Shown in pieces: positions 1 through 8,186 of a DNA stretch of 64,000 nucleotides (the first letter of the stretch is position 1; each line of letters begins with the position of its first letter). Under the pieces are notes generated by a model. The model did no database searches. It was given only the letters and a program-made list of their open reading frames with translations, and was not told where the DNA came from. The DNA lies in contig NZ_RJVF01000013.1 of the NCBI RefSeq assembly GCF_003752175.1, forward strand, positions 1-64,000, in the 5' to 3' direction. Origin of the DNA: Comamonas sp. BIGb0124. Its GTDB lineage: Bacteria; Pseudomonadota; Gammaproteobacteria; Burkholderiales; Burkholderiaceae_C. The position numbers and the translations under genes were made by a program.

Positions 1-171
1 ACGCCGCCCGTGGGTGCGGTGCTGTTTACCGGATCGGCGGTGGCCAAACTCTCCATCGGGGAGGTGCTGTCGGCCATGAAACCCTTCTTCCTGGCGCTGC
101 TGCTGGTGCTGGGCATGGTCACCTACATCCCCTGGCTGTCGTTGTGGCTGCCCCGGTATCTCGGACTTTGA
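1..171 (+). CDS. TRAP transporter large permease (DctM-type), C-terminal fragment
   Basis: The reading frame is open from the first base and stops at 169-171, so only the last 56 residues are present. They match the end of DctM-type large permeases: a TPPVG motif, a short loop, then one hydrophobic segment (FFLALLLVLGMVTYIPWL) and a short tail. These inner-membrane subunits work with a small permease and a periplasmic receptor to import organic acids using an ion gradient. The uronate dehydrogenase gene starts 38 bases downstream, which suggests the transporter carries hexuronates. Substrate is inferred from context only. Confidence 0.8.
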   Translation, partial: TPPVGAVLFTGSAVAKLSIGEVLSAMKPFFLALLLVLGMVTYIPWLSLWLPRYLGL

Positions 172-209
172 GTCCACACCCTTCATCCCCGGAACATGAG
201 AACGACAAC

Positions 210-1040
210 ATGAATTCAGCAATCGGTACGACCTTCAACCGAATCCTGCTCACCGGTGCAGCCGGTGGATTGGGCCAAGCGCTTCGATCGCGACTCTCGA
301 AAAACTGCGAAGTGCTGAGACTCTCGGACATCCAGTCCGTCGGCGACCTCCAGTCGAACGAAGAGTTCGTGAAGGCCGACTTGAGCGACTTCGAGCAGAT
401 CAGCAGTGCCGTGGTGGGCTGCGACGCCATCGTGCACCTGGGCGGCATCTCGGTCGAGGCGCCCTTCAAGTCGATCATGCAGGCCAACATCCTGGGCGTC
501 TACCACCTGTATGAAGCCGCGGTGAAGCATGGCGTCAAGCGCATCGTGTTCGCCAGCTCCAACCATGTGGTGGGCTACTACTCGCAAGGCGAGACGATCG
601 ATGCGGAGGACGCTCCGCGGCCGGATGGCTACTACGGGCTGAGCAAGGTCTATGGGGAAAGCCTGTCGCGCATGTACTTCGACCGTTACGGCATCGAGAC
701 GGCGTGTGTACGGATCGGGTCGTCTTACCCCAAGCCCAAGGACCGACGCATGCTGGCCACCTGGTTGAGCTACGACGATCTTCACCGCCTGGTCACGGCC
801 TGCCTCGAGACCCCGATCCTGAATCACACCATCGTCTTCGGCATGTCCGACAATGCGGTGACCTGGTGGGACAACCGGTGCGCCAAACACATCGGCTACC
901 GGCCCCAGGACAGCTCGGACAGCTTCCGGCATGAGGTATTCACCACCACGTCCAGCCCCGACGTCACCGATGCCGCGGCGCGTCACCAGGGTGGAAACTT
1001 CGTGAAAGCCAAGTTGCCGCGAGAAAGACTGGGCAACTGA
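210..1040 (+). CDS. udh: Uronate dehydrogenase (NAD-dependent, SDR/epimerase family)
   Basis: A 276-residue short-chain dehydrogenase that oxidises D-galacturonate or D-glucuronate to the aldarolactone in the oxidative uronate pathway. The N-terminus has the nucleotide-binding motif TGAAGGLG (residues 15-22), followed by a Tyr142-Lys146 pair in YGLSK. The stretches FASSNH, RIGSS and WLSYDDL are, from memory of the family, characteristic of bacterial Udh proteins. The ATG at 210 was preferred to an upstream in-frame ATG at 144, which would lie inside the transporter gene. It probably forms an operon with the preceding TRAP transporter. Confidence 0.88.
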   Translation: MNSAIGTTFNRILLTGAAGGLGQALRSRLSKNCEVLRLSDIQSVGDLQSNEEFVKADLSDFEQISSAVVGCDAIVHLGGISVEAPFKSIMQANILGVYHLYEAAVKHGVKRIVFASSNHVVGYYSQGETIDAEDAPRPDGYYGLSKVYGESLSRMYFDRYGIETACVRIGSSYPKPKDRRMLATWLSYDDLHRLVTACLETPILNHTIVFGMSDNAVTWWDNRCAKHIGYRPQDSSDSFRHEVFTTTSSPDVTDAAARHQGGNFVKAKLPRERLGN

Positions 1041-1065
1041 GCGGAATGCCTGCGACTGCCGCGCC

Positions 1066-1980
1066 CTAGGCGGAGTGCAGCGGCAGACCCGGCACATCCA
1101 AGGTGGCACGCAGGATCTGGCCATGCGTGGAATCGGTCACATGGATCTCGGTTCGATCGGCGCCCCCGAAGGCCAGGTTGGTGATCGACGAACCCGGATC
1201 GCCTCGCAAGACCAGCACGGGCTCGGCGCGGGTGTTGAGCACCCAAAGATAGCCCAGGCCGGGGTTCGCCACCAGCAGGCGGCCCCGCTCGTCCACGGCC
1301 AGACCGTCCGGACCGCTGGGGCCGTACGAGGTGAAGAACTGGCTGACCTTGGCCACGCTGCCATCGGGCAGCAGCGGCACCCGCCAGACACAGTTGCCCC
1401 GCGTCACCGCCAGATACAGAACCTTTTCGTCCGGCGACAGCGCCACCCCATTGGGGCTGGGCACGTTGGCGAGTAGCAGGTCGAGCTGGCCATTGGGACG
1501 CAGCCTGTAAAGCCGGCCGCTCGGGTCGTGCAGGCCGCTCTGGCCCTGGTCGGTGAAATACAGATTGCCCGACGAATCGAACACCAGATCGTTCACGCCC
1601 TTGAAGCGTTCGCTGTTGCGCCGCTCGAGATAAGGCGTGACCCGGCCGCTCGCGACATCCAGCTGCATCAGGCCGTTCTTGTAGTCGGTGATCAGCAGCG
1701 TCTGCGCATTCAGGAACTTCATGCCATTGGGTTCGCCGTCGTACTCGGCGACCACCGACCACTCACCCTGTGCATCCACCCGCAGGATGCGGCCCCAGGG
1801 GATGTCGGTGACGTACAGGTTGCCCTGATCGTCGAACACGGGTCCTTCGAGAAAGGAGTCGACCGGTGCACCGCCCCGATTGGCATCGGCCCAAGCACTG
1901 CGCTCGGGGCGTCGCAGCGAGGCAGGCATGGAAGAAAAGAGCGTGAGCTCGCGGACCTGAGGAGGATGCAGAAGGAACAT
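1066..1980 (-). CDS. SMP-30/gluconolactonase/LRE family lactonase
   Basis: A 304-residue six-bladed beta-propeller hydrolase of the SMP-30 family, expected to open sugar-acid lactones or related esters using a divalent metal. The usual metal ligands can be located: Glu45 in FLEGP, an Asn in EPNG, an Asn-Asp in GVND and an Asp in GPDGLAVD. There is no signal peptide, so it is probably cytoplasmic. It is the last gene of a leftward operon, 65 bases after a Bug receptor gene. The start at 1980 lacks a clear ribosome binding site; an internal ATG at 1929 is possible. Confidence 0.82.
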   Translation of the reverse strand: MFLLHPPQVRELTLFSSMPASLRRPERSAWADANRGGAPVDSFLEGPVFDDQGNLYVTDIPWGRILRVDAQGEWSVVAEYDGEPNGMKFLNAQTLLITDYKNGLMQLDVASGRVTPYLERRNSERFKGVNDLVFDSSGNLYFTDQGQSGLHDPSGRLYRLRPNGQLDLLLANVPSPNGVALSPDEKVLYLAVTRGNCVWRVPLLPDGSVAKVSQFFTSYGPSGPDGLAVDERGRLLVANPGLGYLWVLNTRAEPVLVLRGDPGSSITNLAFGGADRTEIHVTDSTHGQILRATLDVPGLPLHSA

Positions 1981-2045
1981 GGCTGGATGGATGGCGTGGA
2001 TCTGACAGAGGCGCGGAGAACAGGGGGCGCCGCAACGCCCTATTC

Positions 2046-3023
2046 TCAGTCGAGCTGGATATTGCCCTTGCGCACGACCTCGCCCCACTTCGTGTCTTCC
2101 TTCTGCAAGAAGCTCGTGAAATCGGCCGGGCTGGAGCCGATGGGCTGGGCGCCGAGGTCGATCAGGCGTTTCTTCACTTCGTCTTCCTTGAGCACCGCCA
2201 TCACCGCATCGGACAGGCGCTGCGCGATGGCTGCGGGCGTACCGGCAGGCAGGAACATGCCGTTCCACTCGTAGGCTTCGTAGCCGGGCGCGACCGTCTC
2301 GGCCACGGTGGGCACATCGGGCAAGGCAGCGGCGCGTTGCGGCGAAGATACCGCCAACGCACGCAGCTTGCCGCCGGCCACCAGCGGCGAGGTCGCCGCC
2401 ACCGTGCCGAACATGAAGTCGACCTGACCACCCATCACATCGGCAATCGCCGGCCCGCCGCTCTTGTAGGGCACATGCACCATGTCGAGCTTGAGCTGCT
2501 GGCGCAGCAGTTCCGCGGCCAGGCGCTGCACCGTGCCGCTGCCGCCCGAAGCGAAGTTCAACCGGCCGGGTTCCTTGCGGGCCTGGGCCACCAACTCGTT
2601 GACGTTCTTGTAGGGCGAGTCGGCCTTGACGATCAGCACATTCGAGGCCAGCAGCACGAGCGACAGCGGTTGCAGCGCGTCTTTCTCGTACGGCATCTTG
2701 CGGAACAGATGCGGATTGATCGAATGCGGCGTTGCGTCGTAGAGCATGGTGTAGCCGTCGGCCGCCGCACGGGCCACAAAGCTCGCGCCGATGGTGCCGC
2801 TGGCGCCTGCCCGGTTGTCGACGATGACGCTGGTGCCGAGCTTGTCGCCCAATCGGGTGGCCAGCACCCGGGCCACCGCATCCGAGGCCCCGCCCGGTGC
2901 ATAGGGCACGACGATGGTGATGGGACGCTCAGGGAAGGCCGCCTGCGCGCCGGTCGCGCCCAGGGTGAGGCCGAGGGCACAGGCACAGGCGGTGAACAGG
3001 GTCTTGATCTTGTGTTGCAGCAT
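2046..3023 (-). CDS. Bug/TctC-type periplasmic solute-binding receptor
   Basis: A 325-residue receptor of the tripartite tricarboxylate receptor (Bug) family. The first 28 residues form a signal peptide ending TGAQA, and the mature part begins FPERPITIVVPYAPGG, the typical Bug N-terminus that wraps a carboxylate ligand. NRAGASGTIG and HVPYKSGGPA are further family motifs. The start at 3023 is preceded by CGAGACA at a suitable distance; an upstream ATG at 3044 adds seven residues and cannot be excluded. No TctA/TctB membrane subunits are nearby, as is usual for orphan Bug genes. Ligand unknown, probably an organic acid handled by the adjacent enzymes. Confidence 0.88.
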   Translation of the reverse strand: MLQHKIKTLFTACACALGLTLGATGAQAAFPERPITIVVPYAPGGASDAVARVLATRLGDKLGTSVIVDNRAGASGTIGASFVARAAADGYTMLYDATPHSINPHLFRKMPYEKDALQPLSLVLLASNVLIVKADSPYKNVNELVAQARKEPGRLNFASGGSGTVQRLAAELLRQQLKLDMVHVPYKSGGPAIADVMGGQVDFMFGTVAATSPLVAGGKLRALAVSSPQRAAALPDVPTVAETVAPGYEAYEWNGMFLPAGTPAAIAQRLSDAVMAVLKEDEVKKRLIDLGAQPIGSSPADFTSFLQKEDTKWGEVVRKGNIQLD

Positions 3024-3072
3024 GGGGTTTGTCTCGGGATTCATTATTGGGGTACGGCAGGCGTTCAGGCAT

Positions 3073-4005
3073 TCAGGCGCTCTGGGGGCTGGGCTGACGT
3101 GCCAGCACATCCAGCAGGTTGCGGGCAGCGGCCACGCCCATGTTCACGTAAGCATCGCCCGTGACCCCGCCGATGTGCGGACTCAGCACAAAGCCGGGCT
3201 CGCCCAGGAACGGATGGTCGGGGGCGATCGGCTCGACCGCAAAGCTGTCGAGCCCGGCAGCCATCACCTGGCCCGAACGCACCGCCTGCAGCAGCGCGGC
3301 CTCGTCGATCAGGCCACCGCGTGCGGTGTTGACCAGGATCACACCGCGCTTGCACTGCGCCAGCACCTCGGCATCGATCAGCTCGCGATTCTCGTCGGTC
3401 AGCGGGCAATGCAGCGAGAGCACGTCCGACTCACGCCAGAGCGTTGCCAGCGGCACCAGCGTCACGCCCTCGGGGGCCTCTTGCGCATAGGGATCGTAGG
3501 CCAGCACACGCATCCCCAGCACCTGGACCGACGCGGCGAAACGCCGGCCGATGGCGCCCAGGCCGAGCAGGCCCACCGTGCGGCTGCCCAGCTCCACGCC
3601 CTTGTGGGTGGCTTTGTCCCACTGCCCGGCATGCACCCGTGCGTTGAGAGGAACCACCGACTTGGCACAGGCCAGCATCAGCGCCAGCGCCTGTTCGGCC
3701 ACGGCCGCGGCATTGGCCCCGGCCGCTGCGACCACCTCGATGCCGCGCGCCGCCGCCGCCGTCTTGTCGATGGTGTCGGTGCCGCTGCCGTGCTTGGAGA
3801 TCACGCGCAGCGACGGTGCGGCGTCCATCATCTCGGCCGTCACCTTGCCGTAGCGCACGATGATGGCAACCGGGTCGTGCCGACGGCAGAGGGCCAGCAG
3901 GTCGTCGGGGCCGGGCGTCTTGCCGGCGTAGACCATCTCGTGACCCTGCAGCAGCGCCAGCGCCTGGGGTGCCAGGTCGGCACCGGTGACAAGGATGGCG
4001 CTCAC
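3073..4005 (-). CDS. D-isomer-specific 2-hydroxyacid dehydrogenase
   Basis: A 310-residue NAD(P)-dependent 2-hydroxyacid dehydrogenase of the SerA/phosphoglycerate dehydrogenase type. The Rossmann motif GLGAIG is at residues 148-153, and the catalytic triad is visible as Arg229 (NTARGG), Glu258 (AVEP) and His277 (SPHIGG). The start is a GTG whose last bases overlap the stop codon of the upstream aldolase gene (GTGA), with GGAGAG eight bases ahead, so the two are translationally coupled. It probably reduces or oxidises the 2-oxo acid made or used by the RraA-like enzyme. Exact substrate unknown. Confidence 0.87.
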   Translation of the reverse strand: MSAILVTGADLAPQALALLQGHEMVYAGKTPGPDDLLALCRRHDPVAIIVRYGKVTAEMMDAAPSLRVISKHGSGTDTIDKTAAAARGIEVVAAAGANAAAVAEQALALMLACAKSVVPLNARVHAGQWDKATHKGVELGSRTVGLLGLGAIGRRFAASVQVLGMRVLAYDPYAQEAPEGVTLVPLATLWRESDVLSLHCPLTDENRELIDAEVLAQCKRGVILVNTARGGLIDEAALLQAVRSGQVMAAGLDSFAVEPIAPDHPFLGEPGFVLSPHIGGVTGDAYVNMGVAAARNLLDVLARQPSPQSA

Positions 4006-4688
4006 AGCGACTCTCCTTCCTTGAGCACGCCGGCGGCCCGAAGCGCAGCGGGCAGCCATTTCGAGGCGGTGTCGCCACGGCCGATGGCTTCGAGGCGCGC
4101 GGCCTCGTCGGCCACTTTTTTGTCGGCCAGGGCGAGCATGGCGGGCGCTTTCTCGCGCTCGATGATCACCACGCCGTCGGCATCGCCCACCACCAGATCG
4201 CCGGGCTGTATCGTCGCGCCGCCGGCCGAGATCGCATGGTTGATGCGGCCCGGCACGTACTTGGTGGGCCCGGCCGGGTTGTAGCCCGCGCAGAACACCG
4301 GGAAGCCCAGATCCAGCAGTTCGAGCTTGTCGCGGATCGCACCGTCGATCACCACGCCGGCCAGCCCGCGTTTCTTGCAGGCGCTGAGCATCAGCGTGCC
4401 CATCAGCGCCGCCGTCAGGTCGGCCTTGCCGTCGATCACCAGCACGTCGCCGGGCTGGGCCAGCGCGATGGCGGCGTGGATCATGAGGTTGTCGCCCGGG
4501 CGCACCTCGACCGTGAAGGCGGGCCCTGCCACCTTCATCTGCTCGTGCACGGGCGAGATCCGGCCGTGCAGCGTGCCCCGTCGGCCGGCCACATCGGCCA
4601 GGATGGCGGCTTGGTAGGTCGCGGCCTGGGCGACCACATCGGCGGCGACGCGCGGGATCTCACGAATGATGTCGGGAAGTTGGCTCAT
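4002..4688 (-). CDS. RraA-like aldolase (4-hydroxy-4-methyl-2-oxoglutarate aldolase / oxaloacetate decarboxylase family)
   Basis: A 228-residue protein of the RraA/HMG-aldolase family. In the catalytic members a metal-dependent active site cleaves 4-carboxy-4-hydroxy-2-oxoacids to pyruvate. The family motif GAIRD is at residues 116-120 (Arg119-Asp120), with GDAD later and a GD near residue 65. RraA proper is an RNase E inhibitor, but the catabolic surroundings (hydroxyacid dehydrogenase overlapping by four bases, Bug receptors, lactonase) favour the aldolase function. It lies 74 bases after a Bug gene in the same leftward operon. Confidence 0.83.
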   Translation of the reverse strand: MSQLPDIIREIPRVAADVVAQAATYQAAILADVAGRRGTLHGRISPVHEQMKVAGPAFTVEVRPGDNLMIHAAIALAQPGDVLVIDGKADLTAALMGTLMLSACKKRGLAGVVIDGAIRDKLELLDLGFPVFCAGYNPAGPTKYVPGRINHAISAGGATIQPGDLVVGDADGVVIIEREKAPAMLALADKKVADEAARLEAIGRGDTASKWLPAALRAAGVLKEGESL

Positions 4689-4762
4689 GGGGATTCCTGG
4701 AAACGGATAAGAAGCAAAAGATCAAGAAACAGAGGGGTAAGCAGGCAAGCGCAGGAACACGC

Positions 4763-5821
4763 TCACTCCACGGTGGCGCCCGAGTCCTTCACGATGCGGG
4801 CCCAGCGCGGCAGCTCGGTGCGCAGCAACTGCGAGAACTGCTCGGGCGTTCCGCCCAGCACGTCGCCCCCCTCGCCGCGCAGCTTGTCGGCGACGATCGG
4901 GTCTTTCAGCGCATCGTTGATGGCGGCATTCAGCGTCTTCACGACTGCCGGGGGGGTGCCGGCCGGTGCCAGCACACCGAACCACGACGAGGCCTCGAAG
5001 TTCTTGTAGCCCGACTCGGCCAGCGTGGGGGTATCGGGCAGCAAGGGCGTACGCTGGGCCGAGGTGATGGCGATCGCGCGCAGCTTGCCGTTGCGCACCT
5101 GCCCGACCAGCGTGGCCACGGTCGACATGTAGAGATCGATCTGGCCGCCGAACAGATCGGTCATCGCCTGGCCCGCGCCCTTGTAGGGCACAAAACTCAG
5201 TTTCACGTCGGCCGCATCCTGGGCCAGTTCACCGGCCAGGTGGCTGACGGTGCCGTTGCCCGAGTAGCCCAGCGTGACCCGATCGGGGCGGGCCTTGGCG
5301 GCGGCGACCACATCGGCGAAGGTGCGGTAGGACGAGTTCACGGACGTCGCAATCACGATCGGCGAGGACGACACCAGCGCCACGGGCACGAGATCCTTCA
5401 GGGGGTCGTAGGGCAGCTTGGCGTAGAGCGCGGGGTTGATGGCCAGGTTGCTGGTCTGGCCCATGACCACCATGTAGCCGTCCGGGGTGGCCTTGGCGAC
5501 CGCATCCACGCCGAGATTGCCGCCGGCACCCGGCCGGTTCTCGACGATCACGTTCCAGCCCTTGCTGTCGACGATCCGCTGCACCACCGTGCGGGCAATC
5601 AGGTCGGTGCCGCCGCCCGGAGGGAAAGGCACGACCATCCGGATCGGACGCTGCGGCCACACCGCTTGGGCGTGAGCGGAACCCCAGGTCAACGCGCCCG
5701 CAGCCAACACCAGGCCGGCCACAGCCAGGCGCTGTGCGGCTGTCGAGAGTCTGACGAGCGAAGTGTTGGAGCGCGAGGCGCGAGTCTGCTGAAGCGACTG
5801 GCCATGAGTCGAACAAGGCAT
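4763..5821 (-). CDS. Bug/TctC-type periplasmic solute-binding receptor
   Basis: A 352-residue Bug receptor, first gene of the leftward operon. It has an unusually long N-terminal extension of about 30 polar residues before the hydrophobic signal segment, with a likely cleavage site after GSAHA. The mature protein starts WPQRPIRMVVPFPPGG, followed by NRPGAGGN and FVPYKGAGQ. The start is well defined: GGAGACA sits seven bases upstream of the ATG at 5821. It probably captures the substrate of the RraA/hydroxyacid-dehydrogenase route. Two distinct Bug genes in one operon suggest two related ligands. Confidence 0.88.
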   Translation of the reverse strand: MPCSTHGQSLQQTRASRSNTSLVRLSTAAQRLAVAGLVLAAGALTWGSAHAQAVWPQRPIRMVVPFPPGGGTDLIARTVVQRIVDSKGWNVIVENRPGAGGNLGVDAVAKATPDGYMVVMGQTSNLAINPALYAKLPYDPLKDLVPVALVSSSPIVIATSVNSSYRTFADVVAAAKARPDRVTLGYSGNGTVSHLAGELAQDAADVKLSFVPYKGAGQAMTDLFGGQIDLYMSTVATLVGQVRNGKLRAIAITSAQRTPLLPDTPTLAESGYKNFEASSWFGVLAPAGTPPAVVKTLNAAINDALKDPIVADKLRGEGGDVLGGTPEQFSQLLRTELPRWARIVKDSGATVE

Positions 5822-5897
5822 GGTATTTGTCTCCGTTATTGATTCGGTTTATGTGGCGACGTCTGCGACCTGCACACAGACGACGGATGCGACTTTA

Positions 5898-5930
5898 TGA
5901 AATCGTTTCACTCAGTACAATACCGTTTCA
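5898..5930. promoter_or_regulatory. Tandem operator-like sites for the IclR regulator
   Basis: The divergent intergenic region contains a perfect 5-3-5 palindrome TGAAATCGTTTCA at 5898-5910 and a second, half-conserved copy CAATACCGTTTCA at 5918-5930. Their centres are 20 bases apart, about two helical turns, as expected for a dimer-of-dimers repressor. They lie between the start of the Bug operon (5821) and the IclR gene (5952), so the regulator probably controls both. Function is inferred. Confidence 0.55.
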
Positions 5931-5951
5931 CACAGCAAAACGCATTCCATC

Positions 5952-6758
5952 ATGGGCAACTCTTTCCTCCCCTCCTCTTCGACGGTTGCGGCATCTGCCA
6001 TGCAAGAGGAATCCGCGCCTGCCGGCACCGAATCCTCCGGAGGCGTCATCGCCGTGACGCGTGCCCTGCGCCTGCTGGAGGCGTTTTCACTCGGCGAATC
6101 GCACCTGGCTCTGGCCGAACTGAGCCGGCGTACGGGTCTGCACAAAACCACCGTCCTGCGGCTGGCGCGGACGCTTGCGCTGTCCAACTTCATGGTCCAG
6201 CGCGAGGACGGGGATTGGCGACTGGGTCCTGCCGCAGGCTGGCTGGGTGCGCGTTATCAGGCCGGTTTCGATGTGCAGAACATCCTCGAACCCTCGTTGC
6301 GTCAACTCACGCTCAGCACCGGCGAAAGTGCCGCGTTCTACGTCCGCGAAGGTTCGATGCGAACGTGTCTGGTCCGGGTCGAGGGCCCGCAGGCCCTGCG
6401 CCATCACGCCCGCATGGGCGAAGGACTGCCGCTCGACCGGGGCTCGCCGGGACGGGTCATCCTGGCCTTCTCGGGCGAGCCCGGCGAGATCTACGAGCAG
6501 ATTCGGCAGCGCGGCTACCACTGGTCCATCAGCGAACGGGAATCGGGCGTCTCGACCGTCTCGGCACCGGTTTTCGGCATGCATTGGCGGCTCATGGGAG
6601 CGGTCTGCATCTCGGGGCCCGCTTCACGCCTCACCGCCTCCGAGCTGCAGACACTTGCCCCTCTGGTGATCGCCACGGCCAACCGGCTGTCTTACGAGCT
6701 GTCGGGCAAGCCTTCGCCACCCGTTGCTGAACGGGGCAATCACTGGTTCACGGTCTGA
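5952..6758 (+). CDS. IclR family transcriptional regulator
   Basis: A 268-residue IclR-type regulator. After a 30-residue low-complexity leader, residues about 33-90 form the winged helix-turn-helix (ALAELSRRTGLHKTTVLRLA), and the C-terminal half is the GAF-like effector domain with GSPGRVILAF and VSAPVFG stretches. It is divergent from the five-gene Bug/RraA operon and close to operator-like repeats at 5898-5930, so it is the likely regulator of that operon in response to its substrate. The MGNS start at 5952 was preferred over an upstream out-of-frame ATG. Confidence 0.9.
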   Translation: MGNSFLPSSSTVAASAMQEESAPAGTESSGGVIAVTRALRLLEAFSLGESHLALAELSRRTGLHKTTVLRLARTLALSNFMVQREDGDWRLGPAAGWLGARYQAGFDVQNILEPSLRQLTLSTGESAAFYVREGSMRTCLVRVEGPQALRHHARMGEGLPLDRGSPGRVILAFSGEPGEIYEQIRQRGYHWSISERESGVSTVSAPVFGMHWRLMGAVCISGPASRLTASELQTLAPLVIATANRLSYELSGKPSPPVAERGNHWFTV

Positions 6759-6782
6759 GGGCGAGGCCGAAGGTCTTTCGCG

Positions 6783-8018
6783 TCAGCCGGGTGGCTCGAC
6801 GGAGCCAAACCGGCCATCCTTCACGGCGCTTCGAATGTGCGCCATCAATGCCGTGGACGATGCCGACAACCGCGCCCCGGAACGGAGGGTGACGCCGATA
6901 TGCCGCTCCAATCCGGTCATCGGCAGGTCGAGGGCTCGGAGATGGCCCGCCTCGATCTCGTAATGAAGTTGATGGGTCGACAAGACAGTCAGCATCTTGC
7001 CCCGCAACAGCATGCCGCGCACCAGTGCCTGATCGCCCGTCTCGACTGTCGCGCGCGGGGCCGGCTCCGCATGGGAGGCGAAGAACTGAGCGAGAGACTC
7101 GCGCAACGGCGTCCCCGGCCGCGACAGAATCCAGGGGTAGGGCCGCAGGTCGGCAAGGGACAGGTTGCGCCGATTGGCCAGCGGGTGGCTGGCCGATGCG
7201 ATCACGTGCAACTGCTCGGTGAACAGCACCTCGCTGACCAGTTCGCGGTCGGCGATCGGCCGCAGTGCGCCGAGGATGAAATCGACCTTGCCACCCAGCA
7301 GCCCGGCACACAGTTGCTCATACGGACTCTCCAAGGAATGCACGCGCAGCAGCGGGTGTTGCGCCATCAGTGCATCGATGGCCATCGGGAGCAGGCGCGT
7401 GCGAGCCAGGGGCAGCGTGCCCACCGTCACCAGTCCTTCGAGCCGTCCTTGTGCGGCGTTCACGTCGTCCTCGATGTGCCGGAGCTCTGCCAGCACGCGG
7501 CCAAAGCGCACCAGGCAGCGTGCCCCCACGTCCGTGGGCAGGAGGCCGCGGGCACTGCGCAGGAACAGCTTGTGCCCCAGCACTTCTTCCAGCCTCGCCA
7601 GAGCCGCGCTGACGGCAGGCTGAGTCACACCGAGCTGACGGGCGACCGTCGGCATGTGCTGTATCTCGCCCAAAGCCGACGCGGCCAGCAGGCGCCGTTC
7701 ATCGAAGAGGACTTCGCGGACTGACGCTGCACGTGTGCAAGCGCGTGTCGGCATGCTTTCGCTCAGCACCGCGTCCAGCTCGCGCTCGATGCCTTCGAGG
7801 CGGCCCAGCACGAGATCGGCCGCTCGCGTGTTCAGCATGCCTTGGCCGCGCCGCTCGAAGAGTTGCGTACCGAGTGCAGCCTCCAGAAGAGTGACCGAAC
7901 GGCTGACGGCGGAGGCGGCACGCAGCAAGACATCGGATGCGCCCCGCACACTGCCCGCACGGGCGACCGCAGCAAAGGCGCGAAGGTGTCGAAGGGGAAG
8001 CAACGGAGTGACGGACAT
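6783..8018 (-). CDS. LysR-type regulator with two N-terminal HTH domains
   Basis: A 411-residue regulator, about 100 longer than normal LysR proteins because it carries two LysR-type helix-turn-helix regions. The first is near residues 7-70 (LRAFAAVARAGSVRGASDVL, then LFERRGQG) and the second near 105-170 (VARQLGVTQPAVSAALARLE, then LFLRSARGLLPT). The remainder is a periplasmic-binding-protein-like effector domain. It is divergent from a Bug receptor operon and probably controls it. Several ATGs (8018, 8027, 8039) compete; none has a good ribosome binding site, so the start is uncertain. Confidence 0.87.
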   Translation of the reverse strand: MSVTPLLPLRHLRAFAAVARAGSVRGASDVLLRAASAVSRSVTLLEAALGTQLFERRGQGMLNTRAADLVLGRLEGIERELDAVLSESMPTRACTRAASVREVLFDERRLLAASALGEIQHMPTVARQLGVTQPAVSAALARLEEVLGHKLFLRSARGLLPTDVGARCLVRFGRVLAELRHIEDDVNAAQGRLEGLVTVGTLPLARTRLLPMAIDALMAQHPLLRVHSLESPYEQLCAGLLGGKVDFILGALRPIADRELVSEVLFTEQLHVIASASHPLANRRNLSLADLRPYPWILSRPGTPLRESLAQFFASHAEPAPRATVETGDQALVRGMLLRGKMLTVLSTHQLHYEIEAGHLRALDLPMTGLERHIGVTLRSGARLSASSTALMAHIRSAVKDGRFGSVEPPG

Positions 8019-8101
8019 GGAACTCATGATGCCATGCATGGCGCAACCCGATCAATAGATTCGAACAGTCGGACGGGCCGAAAGCAACCCGGTCAACGGA
8101 T

Positions 8102-8136
8102 CGCTTTTCGACAATGAAGCGTCACCCGAAAAAGCG
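8102..8136. promoter_or_regulatory. Inverted repeat between LysR and Bug genes
   Basis: CGCTTTTCG (8102-8110) and CGAAAAAGCG (8127-8136) form an almost perfect dyad with one extra A in the right arm. It sits 51 bases upstream of the Bug start codon and 84 bases from the divergent regulator. This is a plausible LysR binding site, inferred from position and symmetry only. Confidence 0.4.
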
Positions 8137-8186
8137 GAATCGGGTGTCGATCACGATGCGCAGGACCGCACAAGATGGAGACAAGC

